Source of the DNA: Microtetraspora malaysiensis
GTDB lineage: Bacteria > Actinomycetota > Actinomycetes > Streptosporangiales > Streptosporangiaceae
Length of the DNA stretch: 64,000 nt
Assembly: GCF_001528665.1 (NCBI RefSeq)
Contig: NZ_BBYJ01000008.1
Coordinates: forward strand, 248,001 to 312,000
Direction of reading: 5' to 3'
Below are positions 34,296-44,142 of this stretch, piece after piece. The position numbers and the translations under genes are program-made. Positions within the stretch are counted from its first letter, which is position 1. The number at the start of each line of letters is the position of its first letter. A model generated the notes under the pieces. That model searched no databases, had not been told where the DNA came from, and saw only the letters and a list, made by a program, of their open reading frames with translations.

Positions 34296-35045
34296 TTGAC
34301 TTCGAAAGCGGATCGATCGCAGGACGAGGTCGCCGAGCTGGTCGGCCGGCTCGTGACCCCTGAGGAAACGAACGAGGCCGAGCGGCGCCGGCTGCTCGGC
34401 CGCCTCAGTCGAGCGCTCGTCCGGTCCGCGAAGAAGACGAAGGACTCGGTTCCGGGGCGTGGCCGCTGGCTCGCCGATGTCTTCATGAACATCGCGCCGC
34501 GTCTCCCGATCAGGGACGCCGCGACGCTTCGGGAGCACCATTACGGGCTCACCGGCGAGCAGCTGGCCGATGATCTGGTCCGTACGGCGGCGAAGGGCAC
34601 GATGGCAGTGGGCGCGGTGGGCGGAGCCCTGGCCGCGGCCCAGTTCGTCGCTCCTCCGCTGCTGCTTTCCGCTCCCGCCCAGCTGGTCGCGGAGACGCTC
34701 GTCGTCGCGGCGATCGAGGTCAAGCTCATCGCCGAGCTGCACGAGATCTACGGCGTGCCGGTCCCCGGCACGACCACCCAGCGCGCCACCGTGTTCGCGG
34801 TGGCTTGGGCCAGGGAACGCGGGGTGAACCCGCTCGCCCCCGGCTCGGCCTCCATCGCGGTCGGGGCCGCGGCGAAGACCGCGTTGCGCAACCGCCTGAT
34901 GAGGACGCTCGGGCGGCATTTCACCACATTCGGCCCCTTCTTCACGGGAGCCGTCGCGGGCGGCGCGCTCAACCGCATCGCGACCAAGAAGCTCGCCCAG
35001 GCCGTACGGGCGGACCTGCGCGGGCACGCCCTTCCTCCCGCCTGA
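34296..35045 (+). CDS. Hydrophobic conserved-type protein, unknown
   Basis: 249 residues from TTG 34296, chosen because GGGGAGGAG ends 5 nt upstream. A charged N-terminal helical part (1-85) precedes a glycine-rich hydrophobic region (about 100-150, GAVGGALAAAQFVAPPLLLSAPAQLVAETLVVAAIEVKLIAELHEIYG) and a second one near FGPFFTGAVAGGALN. The pattern loosely recalls EcsC-type proteins, but I would not assign it. It is 20 bp after the DUF4193 stop, so the two are probably cotranscribed. Confidence 0.7.
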   Translation: MTSKADRSQDEVAELVGRLVTPEETNEAERRRLLGRLSRALVRSAKKTKDSVPGRGRWLADVFMNIAPRLPIRDAATLREHHYGLTGEQLADDLVRTAAKGTMAVGAVGGALAAAQFVAPPLLLSAPAQLVAETLVVAAIEVKLIAELHEIYGVPVPGTTTQRATVFAVAWARERGVNPLAPGSASIAVGAAAKTALRNRLMRTLGRHFTTFGPFFTGAVAGGALNRIATKKLAQAVRADLRGHALPPA

Positions 35046-35048
35046 CCC

Positions 35049-35074
35049 CGGTCCGCGGCGCCTGCGCCGGACCG
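35049..35074 (+). terminator. Possible terminator hairpin after the 249-residue gene
   Basis: CGGTCC/GGACCG and GGCGC/GCGCC pair around a 2-nt loop with a small GC bulge, starting 4 bp after the stop. There is no T-run. It separates the gene from otsA, whose own promoter should lie in the AT-richer segment about 35100-35250. Confidence 0.3.
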
Positions 35075-35274
35075 CGCGGTACGTGACCGGACGGTACGGA
35101 AATGTAACCGACTGGTCTAAACCTCTTTTCCGACGCCCGTGACCTGGCGAGATCATTCTCACACGTACCCAAATGAATTGTGCACTTCGTGGCGGGTATG
35201 GGCGGTATGAGTGGCCTTTCGTATGGTTGTCCTGCGAGGGCTCGGCGTAGTGGGGACGATCTCCGGAGGGCTCA

Positions 35275-36651
<1,377 letters not shown>

Positions 36652-36654
36652 GGG

Positions 36655-36966
36655 TCAGAGCTTGGTCTCGGTCTCGGACTTCCACGAGTGCCACTTCTTG
36701 GCCGCGGCGCGCATCGCGACGATGCGGGCCACCTCCATGCCCAACCCCATCACCACGGCGTAGGCGATGGCCTCACCCAGGCTGATGTCCAATGAGTCCG
36801 CGCTGGCCGGAGGCTTCTTCCCGGTCGTCTTCTGCCAGGCGAACGTGAGCACCTTGCGCGAGGCGAAGCCCACGCCGAGGCCCACCAGGCCGCCAACGAT
36901 CTTCCATGTCATATCGGGCTTTTCCGCCGCGCCTGATTCGTGGCCGGCGTGCGTGATTTCCGCCAT
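36655..36966 (-). CDS. DUF4235 membrane protein
   Basis: 103 residues. A hydrophilic lead is followed by two membrane segments: WKIVGGLVGLGVGFASRKVL and DISLGEAIAYAVVMGLGMEVARIV. TGKKPPASADSLDISLGEA and the KKWHSWKSE tail match DUF4235 proteins of actinomycetes, which have no known role. Start ATG 36966 has AGGAGG. It converges with otsA and is divergent from valS, 69 bp apart. Confidence 0.88.
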   Translation of the reverse strand: MAEITHAGHESGAAEKPDMTWKIVGGLVGLGVGFASRKVLTFAWQKTTGKKPPASADSLDISLGEAIAYAVVMGLGMEVARIVAMRAAAKKWHSWKSETETKL

Positions 36967-37035
36967 GATTCCTCCTCGGTAACGACCCTAGTCTCTCGGT
37001 ACGGCGCGCCCGCCGACGCCATACCATTAGTCGGC

Positions 37036-39600
37036 ATGACCGAACAGCCACTGCGCACCGCCGCCATGCCCGAGAAGCCCACTCTGGATGGACTCGAGGC
37101 GGTATGGGTAGCGCGCTGGGAGTCGGACGCCACCTACCGCTTCGACCGGTCCCGCACCCGCGACGAGATCTACTCGATCGACACGCCGCCGCCCACGGTC
37201 TCCGGCTCGCTCCACGTCGGGCATGTCTTCTCCTACACCCACACCGACACGGTCGCCCGCTACCAGCGGATGAGTGGGCGCGAGGTCTTCTACCCCATGG
37301 GCTGGGACGACAACGGCCTCCCCACCGAGCGTCGCGTGCAGAACCACTTCGGCGTCCGCTGCGACCCCTCGCTGCCGTACGACCCGGACTTCCAGCCGCC
37401 GGCGAGCGGGGGCAAGGGCGCCAAGGGGCAGGTCCCGGTGTCCAGGAAGAACTTCATCGAGTTGTGCGAGCGGCTCACCGCCGAGGACGAGAAGGCGTTC
37501 GAGGAGCTGTGGCGCCGTCTCGGCCTGTCCGTGGACTGGTCCCTGACGTACGCCACGATCGGTGAGCGGGCGCGGGTCGCCTCCCAGCGGGCGTTCCTGC
37601 GCAACCTCGCCCGCGGCGAGGCCTACCTGTCCGAGGCGCCCACGCTGTGGGACGTGACGTTCCGCACCGCCGTGGCCCAGGCCGAGCTGGAAGACCGGGA
37701 ATGGCCCGGCGCCTTCCACCGCATCGGGTTCGAGCTGTCGCCCGAGCAGCGCGAGCAGGGCTTCGGCGACCGGGTGTGGATCGAGACGACCCGCCCCGAG
37801 CTGATCCCCGCCTGCGTCGCCCTGGTCGCGCACCCCGACGACGAGCGCTACCGCCCGCTGTTCGGCAGCACCGTGCGCACGCCGATCTTCGGCGTCGAGG
37901 TGCCGGTCCTCGGCCATCATCTCGCCGAGCCGGACAAGGGCTCGGGCATCGCCATGATCTGCACGTTCGGCGACGTCACCGACGTCACCTGGTGGCGCGA
38001 GCTCGACCTGCCCACCCGTCCCATCATCGGCTGGGACGGCCGCCTGCTGGCCGACCCGCCGGACGGCGTGCCCGCCGAGCCGTACAAGGAGCTGGCCGGC
38101 AAGACCGTGCACAGCGCCCGCGAGCGGATCGTGGAGATGCTGACCGAGTCGGGCCACCTGGACGGCGACCCGCGCAAGATCGAGCGCCCGGTGAAGTTCT
38201 ACGAGAAGGGCGACCGGCCGCTGGAGATCGTCACCACCCGCCAGTGGTACATCCGCAACGGCGGACGTGACGTCGAGCTGCGCCTCGCCCTGCTCGACCG
38301 CGGCACGGAGCTGCGCTGGCACCCGCCGCACATGCGGGTCAGATACGACAACTGGGTCGAGGGGCTGGCCGGCGACTGGCTCATCTCCCGGCAGCGCTTC
38401 TTCGGCGTGCCGATCCCCGTCTGGTACCCGCTGGACCGCGACGGGCAGCCCGTCTACGACGCGCCGATCCCGGCCGGCGAGGCGTCCCTGCCCGTGGACC
38501 CGTCCATCGACGTGCCCCCGGGCTTCACCGAGGACATGCGCGGCAAGCCGCTCGGCTTCGTCGGAGACCCCGACGTGATGGACACCTGGGCGACCTCGTC
38601 GCTGTCGCCGCAGATCGCGGCCGGCTGGGAGCGCGACGACGATCTGTTCCGCCGGGTCTACCCCATGGACCTGCGCCCGCAGGCCCACGAGATCATCCGG
38701 ACCTGGCTGTTCTCCACGGTCGTCAGGGCGCACCTGGAGCACGGCGGCCTCCCCTGGAAGCACGCGGCGATCTCCGGCTGGATCCTCGACCCCGACCGCA
38801 AGAAGATGTCCAAGTCCAAGGGCAACGTGGTCACGCCCCTCGCCCTGCTGGAGCAGTACGGCTCGGACGCGGTGCGCTACTGGGCGGCGAACGGCCGGCC
38901 CGGCACGGACACCGCGTTCGACACCGGGCAGATCAAGATCGGCCGCCGGCTGGCCATCAAGATCTTGAACGCCTCCCGTTTCGTGCTCGGCTTCGGCGAG
39001 GTCCCGTCGGGCGAGGAGCGGGTCACCGAGGCGCTCGACCTGTCCATGCTGGCCGCGTTGCGCGCGGTCGTGGCGGAGGCCACCGAGGCGTTCGAGGAGT
39101 ACGACTACACCCGGGCGCTCGAACGCACGGAGCGCTTCTTCTGGGAGCTGTGCGACGACTACCTGGAGCTGGTCAAGGCCCGCGCCTACGACGGGAACGC
39201 CTCGGCCGTCACGGCGCTGCGGCTCGCGCTCGGCGTGCTGCTGCGGCTCTTCGCGCCGTTCCTGCCGTTCGTGACGGAGGAGGTCTGGTCGTGGTGGCGG
39301 GGCGGTTCCGTGCACCGCGCCGCCTGGCCGACGCCGTCCGAGATCGACGCCGTGGTCGCGGACGGGGGCGACCCGGCCGTGCTCGGCGCCGTGGCCGAGG
39401 TGCTGCGCCGGGTGCGCAAGGCCAAGTCCGAGGCCAAGCTGTCCATGCGGGCGGAGGTCTCCCGGCTCGTCGTGTCCGGCCCGCACGCCCGGCTCGTCCG
39501 GCCCGCGCAGGATGACCTGTGCGCGGCGGGCAACGTCGAGGAGTTCGTCCTCGACGCGGCCGGAGACGAGCAGGTGGTGTCCGTCACACTCGCGGGGTGA
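37036..39600 (+). CDS. valS: Valyl-tRNA synthetase, archaeal-type
   Basis: 854 residues. The class I signatures are HVGH (60-63) and KMSKS (590-594). The stretch after HVGH, FYPMGWDDNGLPTER, has the GxDDNGLPTE form of archaeal and rickettsial enzymes rather than the GTDHAGIATQ found in usual bacterial ValS. The C-terminal coiled coil typical of bacterial ValS is absent: the protein ends soon after the anticodon-binding helices (LRRVRKAKSEAKLSMRAEV). The editing domain is present between. Start ATG 37036 is the best placed; 37066 is an alternative. No T-box leader is visible upstream. Probably acquired by ancient transfer (inference). Confidence 0.93.
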   Translation: MTEQPLRTAAMPEKPTLDGLEAVWVARWESDATYRFDRSRTRDEIYSIDTPPPTVSGSLHVGHVFSYTHTDTVARYQRMSGREVFYPMGWDDNGLPTERRVQNHFGVRCDPSLPYDPDFQPPASGGKGAKGQVPVSRKNFIELCERLTAEDEKAFEELWRRLGLSVDWSLTYATIGERARVASQRAFLRNLARGEAYLSEAPTLWDVTFRTAVAQAELEDREWPGAFHRIGFELSPEQREQGFGDRVWIETTRPELIPACVALVAHPDDERYRPLFGSTVRTPIFGVEVPVLGHHLAEPDKGSGIAMICTFGDVTDVTWWRELDLPTRPIIGWDGRLLADPPDGVPAEPYKELAGKTVHSARERIVEMLTESGHLDGDPRKIERPVKFYEKGDRPLEIVTTRQWYIRNGGRDVELRLALLDRGTELRWHPPHMRVRYDNWVEGLAGDWLISRQRFFGVPIPVWYPLDRDGQPVYDAPIPAGEASLPVDPSIDVPPGFTEDMRGKPLGFVGDPDVMDTWATSSLSPQIAAGWERDDDLFRRVYPMDLRPQAHEIIRTWLFSTVVRAHLEHGGLPWKHAAISGWILDPDRKKMSKSKGNVVTPLALLEQYGSDAVRYWAANGRPGTDTAFDTGQIKIGRRLAIKILNASRFVLGFGEVPSGEERVTEALDLSMLAALRAVVAEATEAFEEYDYTRALERTERFFWELCDDYLELVKARAYDGNASAVTALRLALGVLLRLFAPFLPFVTEEVWSWWRGGSVHRAAWPTPSEIDAVVADGGDPAVLGAVAEVLRRVRKAKSEAKLSMRAEVSRLVVSGPHARLVRPAQDDLCAAGNVEEFVLDAAGDEQVVSVTLAG

Positions 39601-39673
39601 CATGGCGCGATGTTCGTCGTCGGATGAATATTCGGCTGCGCGCATCGGGGGGTGACGTGTCAGTCTGGACGTT

Positions 39674-40936
39674 GTGATCCCGGAAAAGCAACGTCGCACC
39701 CTTCACGTGCCCCCCACACTGCTCACGCTGGCTGTGTGGGGGGCCTGCCTGATCGTGCTCGGCGTCGTGATCTACTTCTTCTGGCAGATCATCGGCCGCG
39801 TCGGCATCATCGCGTTGCCAGTCGCGGTGGCCTTCCTGCTGACGGCGCTGCTCTACCCGGTCACCGGACGGCTGCGCCACGTGATGCGGCCGATATACGC
39901 CACCTGGCTCACGATGCTGCTCTTCTTCGCGGTCATCGTCGGCATCGGGTTCCTCATCGGCGTCCGGGCCAACGAGGAGGCGCCGCGGCTCATCGACCAG
40001 ATCGCCAAGACCTCGCACGAGGTGCAGAACTGGCTGATCCACGGGCCCTTCCAGCTGAAGGAGTCCCAGATCACCGGCGTCGTCGACGAGCTGACGAAGC
40101 AGCTCACCGAGCGGCGCGGCCAGATCACCGGCACGGTCATCACCGGGGCCACCGCCGTGATCGAGGTGCTCGCCGGCATCGTGCTGATGCTCTTCGTGAC
40201 GTTCTTCTTCCTCAAGGACGGCGACCGCATCTGGAACTGGTTCCTGCGCGCGTTCGGCGGCGCGGCGCCCCGGGTGGACCGCGCCGGCCGCTCCGCCTGG
40301 CGGACGCTCTCCCACTACGTCCAGGGCACCGTCGCGATCTCCGCGATCCACGGCCTCGTCATCGGCGCCACCCTGGCCGTGCTGGGCGTGCCGCTGTGGG
40401 CGCCGATCGCGGTGCTGGTCTTCATATCGAGCTTCATCCCGATCGTCGGCATCCTCTTCGCGGGCCTCGTCGGCACGCTCGTGACGTTCGGCTCGCAGGG
40501 CTGGCTGGCCGCCGTGATCTTCATCGGCATTCTCATCGTCGAGCAGCAGCTGGAGAACCACGTCCTGCAGCCGCTCATCGTCGGCCGCGCGGTGGAGTTC
40601 CACCCCCTGGCGATCATCCTGGTGCTGGGCGTCGGCGGCGTGATTTCCGGGATCGCCGGGGCGGCCGTGGCGGTCCCGGTGTCCGCGGTCATCTACCGCG
40701 TGCTGCAGGAACTGCTGCGCCGCGAGCCGCCCGCGCCCGCGCCCGCGGCGGCGGCGCCCCCGGAGTCGCCGCCGCTGCACCCGGAGGGAAACGAGCCCGG
40801 GGAACGCTCCACACAGGCGCCGCAGCAGCCTCCGAAATCACCGCCGCACCACCCGGAGGAAGACGACTCCGGGGAACGCTCCACGCCGGAGCCGCCCGCC
40901 ACCGGAGAGGCGGTATCTCCCCAGCGCAACGGGTAG
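39674..40936 (+). CDS. AI-2E-family (UPF0118) membrane transporter
   Basis: 420 residues with about eight hydrophobic segments. The family pattern is clear: an N-terminal pair of helices, a large soluble segment (about 95-150), FFFLKDG, and a C-terminal block HPLAIILVLGVGGVISGIAGAAVAVPVSAVIYRVLQE. Members move small molecules or Na+/H+; the AI-2 label is not evidence for quorum sensing. A Pro/Glu-rich cytosolic tail with duplicated PGERSTQ/SGERSTP segments ends the chain. Start GTG 39674. dut follows 11 bp later, suggesting cotranscription. Confidence 0.88.
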   Translation: MIPEKQRRTLHVPPTLLTLAVWGACLIVLGVVIYFFWQIIGRVGIIALPVAVAFLLTALLYPVTGRLRHVMRPIYATWLTMLLFFAVIVGIGFLIGVRANEEAPRLIDQIAKTSHEVQNWLIHGPFQLKESQITGVVDELTKQLTERRGQITGTVITGATAVIEVLAGIVLMLFVTFFFLKDGDRIWNWFLRAFGGAAPRVDRAGRSAWRTLSHYVQGTVAISAIHGLVIGATLAVLGVPLWAPIAVLVFISSFIPIVGILFAGLVGTLVTFGSQGWLAAVIFIGILIVEQQLENHVLQPLIVGRAVEFHPLAIILVLGVGGVISGIAGAAVAVPVSAVIYRVLQELLRREPPAPAPAAAAPPESPPLHPEGNEPGERSTQAPQQPPKSPPHHPEEDDSGERSTPEPPATGEAVSPQRNG

Positions 40937-40947
40937 TGTTCTGGCTC

Positions 40948-41385
40948 ATGAATGTTGAGGTGCTGATCCACCGTCTCGACACGGGGCTCCCGCTTCCCGG
41001 CTACGCGCACCCCGGCGACGCCGGGGCCGACCTGTACGCCGTCACGGATGTCGAGTTGCTGCCGGGGGAGCGGGCCGTGGTCGGCACCGGGGTGGCCATC
41101 GCCCTCCCGGACGGGTACGCCGCTTTCGTGCACCCCCGCTCGGGGCTCGCGTCCAAGTACGGCGTCACCCTGGTGAACGCGCCGGGCACGGTCGACGCGG
41201 GGTATCGCGGCGAGATCAAGGTCACCCTCCTCAACACCGACACCAAGGAAGCCGCCCGGCTCAAGCGCGGCGACCGCGTCGCCCAGCTGGTCATCCAGCG
41301 GGTGGAGAGGGCATCCTTCCACGAGGTGGAACGGCTGCCCGGTTCCGTACGCGGGGCGAACGGGTTCGGCTCCACCGGTCGTTGA
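40948..41385 (+). CDS. dut: Deoxyuridine triphosphatase
   Basis: 145 residues, the trimeric dUTPase size. Five motifs are present in order: AGADLYA, PRSGLASKYG, NAPGTVDAGYRGEIKV, RGDRVAQLVI and the C-terminal P-loop-like RGANGFGSTGR. It converts dUTP to dUMP and PPi, keeping uracil out of DNA. It leads the conserved dut-DUF3710-OB fold-DUF3159 series. Start ATG 40948. Confidence 0.96.
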   Translation: MNVEVLIHRLDTGLPLPGYAHPGDAGADLYAVTDVELLPGERAVVGTGVAIALPDGYAAFVHPRSGLASKYGVTLVNAPGTVDAGYRGEIKVTLLNTDTKEAARLKRGDRVAQLVIQRVERASFHEVERLPGSVRGANGFGSTGR

Positions 41386-41422
41386 TCAAAGGCGAGCACA
41401 GGTCCTAAGGAGTGTGAACGAC

Positions 41423-42091
41423 GTGTTCGGACGCCGCCGGCGCACGGAGGAGGAGACGGCACGGGCCGTCCCCGAGAGGGAGTTCGCCGCTCCCGCGCGC
41501 GAATCAGGTCCATGGGACGCCGACGAGGGCCATCCCGAGAGCGAGCGGGTCGACCTGGGTGGTCTGCTCCTGCCCGTCGGCCCCGGGTTCGAGGTCCAGC
41601 TCACCGTCTCGGGCGACAGCATCGTCGGCGCCGTCGTCCTCGTCGAGGAGAGCGCCCTGCAGGTGCAGGCGTTCGCCGCGCCGAAGCGCAGCGGCATCTG
41701 GGACGAGGTCCGGGCGGAGCTGGCCCGCGAGGTGGCCGCCCTGGGCGGCAGCACCGAGGAGCGCGAGGGGCCCTTCGGCACGGAGCTGGCCGCGCGGGTC
41801 CCGGCGGAGGGTCAGGAGCCGCAGCCGGTGCGCTACATCGGCGTGGACGGGCCGCGCTGGCTGCTGCGGGCGGCGTTGAGCGGCCGGGCCGCGCTCGACC
41901 CGGACGCGGCGGCGACCCTCGAAGGGGTCGTCCGCGACGTCGTCGTCGTCCGCGGCGACGAGCCGATGGCGCCGCGCGAGCCCATCGAGCTGCGACTGCC
42001 CTCGGAGGCCAGGCACGCCATGGAGCAGGAGCCCTCGCCCGACGAGTTGCGGCCGTTCGAGCGGGGTCCGGAGATCTCCGAGATCCGGTGA
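41423..42091 (+). CDS. DUF3710 protein
   Basis: 222 residues. Starts MFGRRRRTEEE, the typical opening of DUF3710 proteins; GTG 41423 lies 10 nt after AAGGAG, whereas an in-frame GTG at 41414 leaves only 1 nt. The middle (VDLGGLLLPVGPGFEVQLT, VVLVEESALQVQAFAAPKRSGIWDEV) is the conserved domain, and the C-terminus is acidic. Its function is unknown. Position after dut is conserved across Actinobacteria, for example Rv2696c. Confidence 0.9.
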   Translation: MFGRRRRTEEETARAVPEREFAAPARESGPWDADEGHPESERVDLGGLLLPVGPGFEVQLTVSGDSIVGAVVLVEESALQVQAFAAPKRSGIWDEVRAELAREVAALGGSTEEREGPFGTELAARVPAEGQEPQPVRYIGVDGPRWLLRAALSGRAALDPDAAATLEGVVRDVVVVRGDEPMAPREPIELRLPSEARHAMEQEPSPDELRPFERGPEISEIR

Positions 42092-42256
42092 AACCCGGAC
42101 CGCGCTTCGCCGCCTCCCATCGCCTACGCTTGGGACTGCATGGACACGGAGCGAGCTCGGTGAGCGCGCGGAGTTCCGGGCGGGCGCCCCACGAGGTGGG
42201 AGCGTCCCCGGCGGCGAAGCGGCCCGCGGGGCCCGCGAGGAGACGGTGAACGATCG

Positions 42257-42649
42257 ATGAGCACGGCGGAGCCGGTGAAGAAGGGCCGACTGCGCGGGTT
42301 CTTCCAGCGGCTGACCAGCACCCAGGCCGAGTTGGAGGCCGAAGAACTCCGCGAGGACCTCGGGCGGCACGGCGCGACACCCATCGCCTCCTGCGCGGAG
42401 CGGCAGCGCTCCTGCGTCGCAGGTACGCTACGGACCGTCACGCTTCGGCCTCGGGGCGGGGCACCCGCCCTGGAGGCGGAGCTGTACGACGGATCCGACG
42501 TGATCGATCTGGTCTGGCTCGGCCGCCGCAAGATCGTCGGCATCGAGCCGGGCCGCGTGGTCCGCGCCGAAGGCCTGATCAGCGTTCAGGACGGCCGTAA
42601 GGTCATGTTCAACCCACGGTACGAGCTGCGCCCCGCCGGAGGGCAGTGA
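42257..42649 (+). CDS. Small OB-fold nucleic-acid-binding protein
   Basis: 130 residues. A basic helical N-terminus (KKGRLRGFFQRLTSTQAEL) leads to an OB-fold barrel (about 45-128: VAGTLRTVTLRPRGGAPALEAELYDGSDVIDLVWLGRRKIVGIEPGRVVRAEGLIS). This matches the Rv2694c-type proteins found after DUF3710. Nucleic-acid binding is inferred from the fold. The 165-bp gap before it shows no convincing gene. Confidence 0.85.
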   Translation: MSTAEPVKKGRLRGFFQRLTSTQAELEAEELREDLGRHGATPIASCAERQRSCVAGTLRTVTLRPRGGAPALEAELYDGSDVIDLVWLGRRKIVGIEPGRVVRAEGLISVQDGRKVMFNPRYELRPAGGQ

Positions 42650-42745
42650 TCAGCTGGGAGCGCGCGTGAGCGCGCTCGCCCGGCGGGCCGACGCGAGTGA
42701 CGCGCCGCGCGGCCGGATGTGCCGGTCGCGACGCGAGGAGGATTC

Positions 42746-43408
42746 ATGAGTGCAGCGGACGTCACGGCGACGCACGACGCCCACGACACTGTCGAGGCCG
42801 CCCTTCGGGCACAGCTCGGCAGGGCGCTCGGCGGCGCGAGAGGGATCGTCGAGGCGGCGGTGCCCACGATCGCCTTCACCGTGATGTGGGTGACCACCAA
42901 CCAGCTCAAGCCCTCGCTGATCGTCAGCGTCGCCGCCGCGGTGGTCCTGCTGCTGGTGCGGCTCCTGCAGCGCAGCACGCCGCAGTTCGTGATCAACAGC
43001 CTCGTCGGCATCGCCGTCGGCGCGTTCTTCGCCACCCGCAGCGGCGACGCGAAGGACTACTTCCTGCCCGGCATCCTCTACAACGCCGCGTACGCCGGGG
43101 CCATGCTGGTGTCGATCGTGACCCGATGGCCGGTGGTGGGCTTCCTCATCGGCTCGGTGACGGGGGACCCGACGGCGTGGCACAAGGACCCCGGCATGGT
43201 GCGGCTCTGCTCCAAGCTCACCTGGCTGCTGATGCTGCCCTGCCTGATCCGCGTGCTGGTGCAGCTCCCGCTGTACATGTTCGACCAGGTGGTCACGCTC
43301 GGCGTCACCAAGATCGCACTGGGCTGGCCACTCCAGGTCGCCGGGCTGGCCGCCATGGTCTGGGTGCTCGCCCGGGGCCGTACGCCGCTCCAGAGTACGG
43401 CCGGCTGA
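42746..43408 (+). CDS. DUF3159 membrane protein
   Basis: 220 residues, about five or six transmembrane segments after a hydrophilic start (IVEAAVPTIAFTVMWVTTNQLKPSLIVS, then SLVGIAVGAFFATRSGDAKDYFLPGILYNAAYAGAMLVS). This is DUF3159, the Rv2693c type, function unknown. GCGAGGAGG precedes ATG 42746. It converges on the TrkA pair, with a terminator between. Confidence 0.9.
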   Translation: MSAADVTATHDAHDTVEAALRAQLGRALGGARGIVEAAVPTIAFTVMWVTTNQLKPSLIVSVAAAVVLLLVRLLQRSTPQFVINSLVGIAVGAFFATRSGDAKDYFLPGILYNAAYAGAMLVSIVTRWPVVGFLIGSVTGDPTAWHKDPGMVRLCSKLTWLLMLPCLIRVLVQLPLYMFDQVVTLGVTKIALGWPLQVAGLAAMVWVLARGRTPLQSTAG

Positions 43409-43430
43409 GACCCGCCGGTTGAGAGCGGGG

Positions 43431-43462
43431 CCTGGGGCGGCCCGTCACGAGCGCGCCCCAGG
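43431..43462. terminator. Bidirectional hairpin between DUF3159 and TrkA genes
   Basis: CCTGGGGCG (43431-43439) pairs perfectly with CGCCCCAGG (43454-43462) around a 14-nt loop, between genes that converge. Confidence 0.45.
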
Positions 43463-43482
43463 GGCCGCGGCGGCGCCGGGGC

Positions 43483-44142
43483 TCAGCGCCCCGACAGCAG
43501 CTCGGCCAGCTCGTGCTCGACGTCCTGGTTGGCCACGAAGAGCAACTCGTCGCCCGCCTCCAGCGGGTCGTCCGCGGAGGGGACCAGGACGCGGCCCTCG
43601 CGCAGGATCGCGACCAGCGCCGCGTCCACCGGCCACGGCACCGAGCCGGTCCGCTGGCCCACCACGGGCGCGTCCTCGGCCAGGGTGAGCTCGACCAGGT
43701 TCGCCTGGCCCTGACGGAAGGTCATCAGCCGGACGAGGTCGCCCACGCTGACCGCCTCCTCGACCAGCGCCGACAGCAGGCGCGGCGTCGAGACCGCCAC
43801 GTCGACGCCCCAGGACTCGTTGAACAACCACTCGTTCTTGGGGTGGTTGATCCGGGCGACGACCCGCGGCACGCCGTATTCGGTCTTGGCCAGCAGGGAG
43901 ACGACCAGGTTGACCTTGTCGTCGCCGGAGGCCGCGATCACGACCTGGCAGCCGTTCAGCCCCGCCTCGTCGAGCGAGGAGATCTCGCAGGCGTCGGCGA
44001 GAAGCCACTCCGCCCGCGGCACGCTGTCGATCTTGATGGCCCGTGGGTCGACGTCCATGAGAAGGACCTCATGGCCGTTCTCCAGGAGTTCGGCGGCGAT
44101 GGAGCGCCCGACGGCGCCCGCGCCCGCGATGGTGACGCGCAT
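43483..44142 (-). CDS. TrkA-type K+ channel/transporter regulator (CeoB/CeoC-like), second of the pair
   Basis: 219 residues with an RCK_N Rossmann domain opening MRVTIAGAGAVGRSIAAEL (GxGxxG) and the acidic end of strand 2 (LLMDVDP), followed by an RCK_C domain (about 135-219, LVELTLAEDAPVVGQRTGSVPWP). It binds NAD or nucleotide and gates K+ uptake. It starts at 44142, sharing one base with the stop of the upstream trkA-like gene (TGATG), so they are coupled. Two half-size paralogs in tandem are the CeoB/CeoC arrangement. Confidence 0.92.
   Translation of the reverse strand: MRVTIAGAGAVGRSIAAELLENGHEVLLMDVDPRAIKIDSVPRAEWLLADACEISSLDEAGLNGCQVVIAASGDDKVNLVVSLLAKTEYGVPRVVARINHPKNEWLFNESWGVDVAVSTPRLLSALVEEAVSVGDLVRLMTFRQGQANLVELTLAEDAPVVGQRTGSVPWPVDAALVAILREGRVLVPSADDPLEAGDELLFVANQDVEHELAELLSGR

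Noticed and set aside
36967-37035. T-box riboswitch upstream of valS
   Set aside because: Only 69 bp separate the divergent start codons, too short for a T-box leader, and no T-box motif is seen.
39674-40936. Quorum-sensing (AI-2) exporter
   Set aside because: The AI-2E family name is historical; nothing here (no luxS or lsr genes) supports AI-2 signalling.
42092-42256. Small open frames (from 42138 and 42159) before the OB-fold gene
   Set aside because: No ribosome-binding site, Arg/Pro/Ala-rich shadow composition and no homology I can see; treated as leader sequence.
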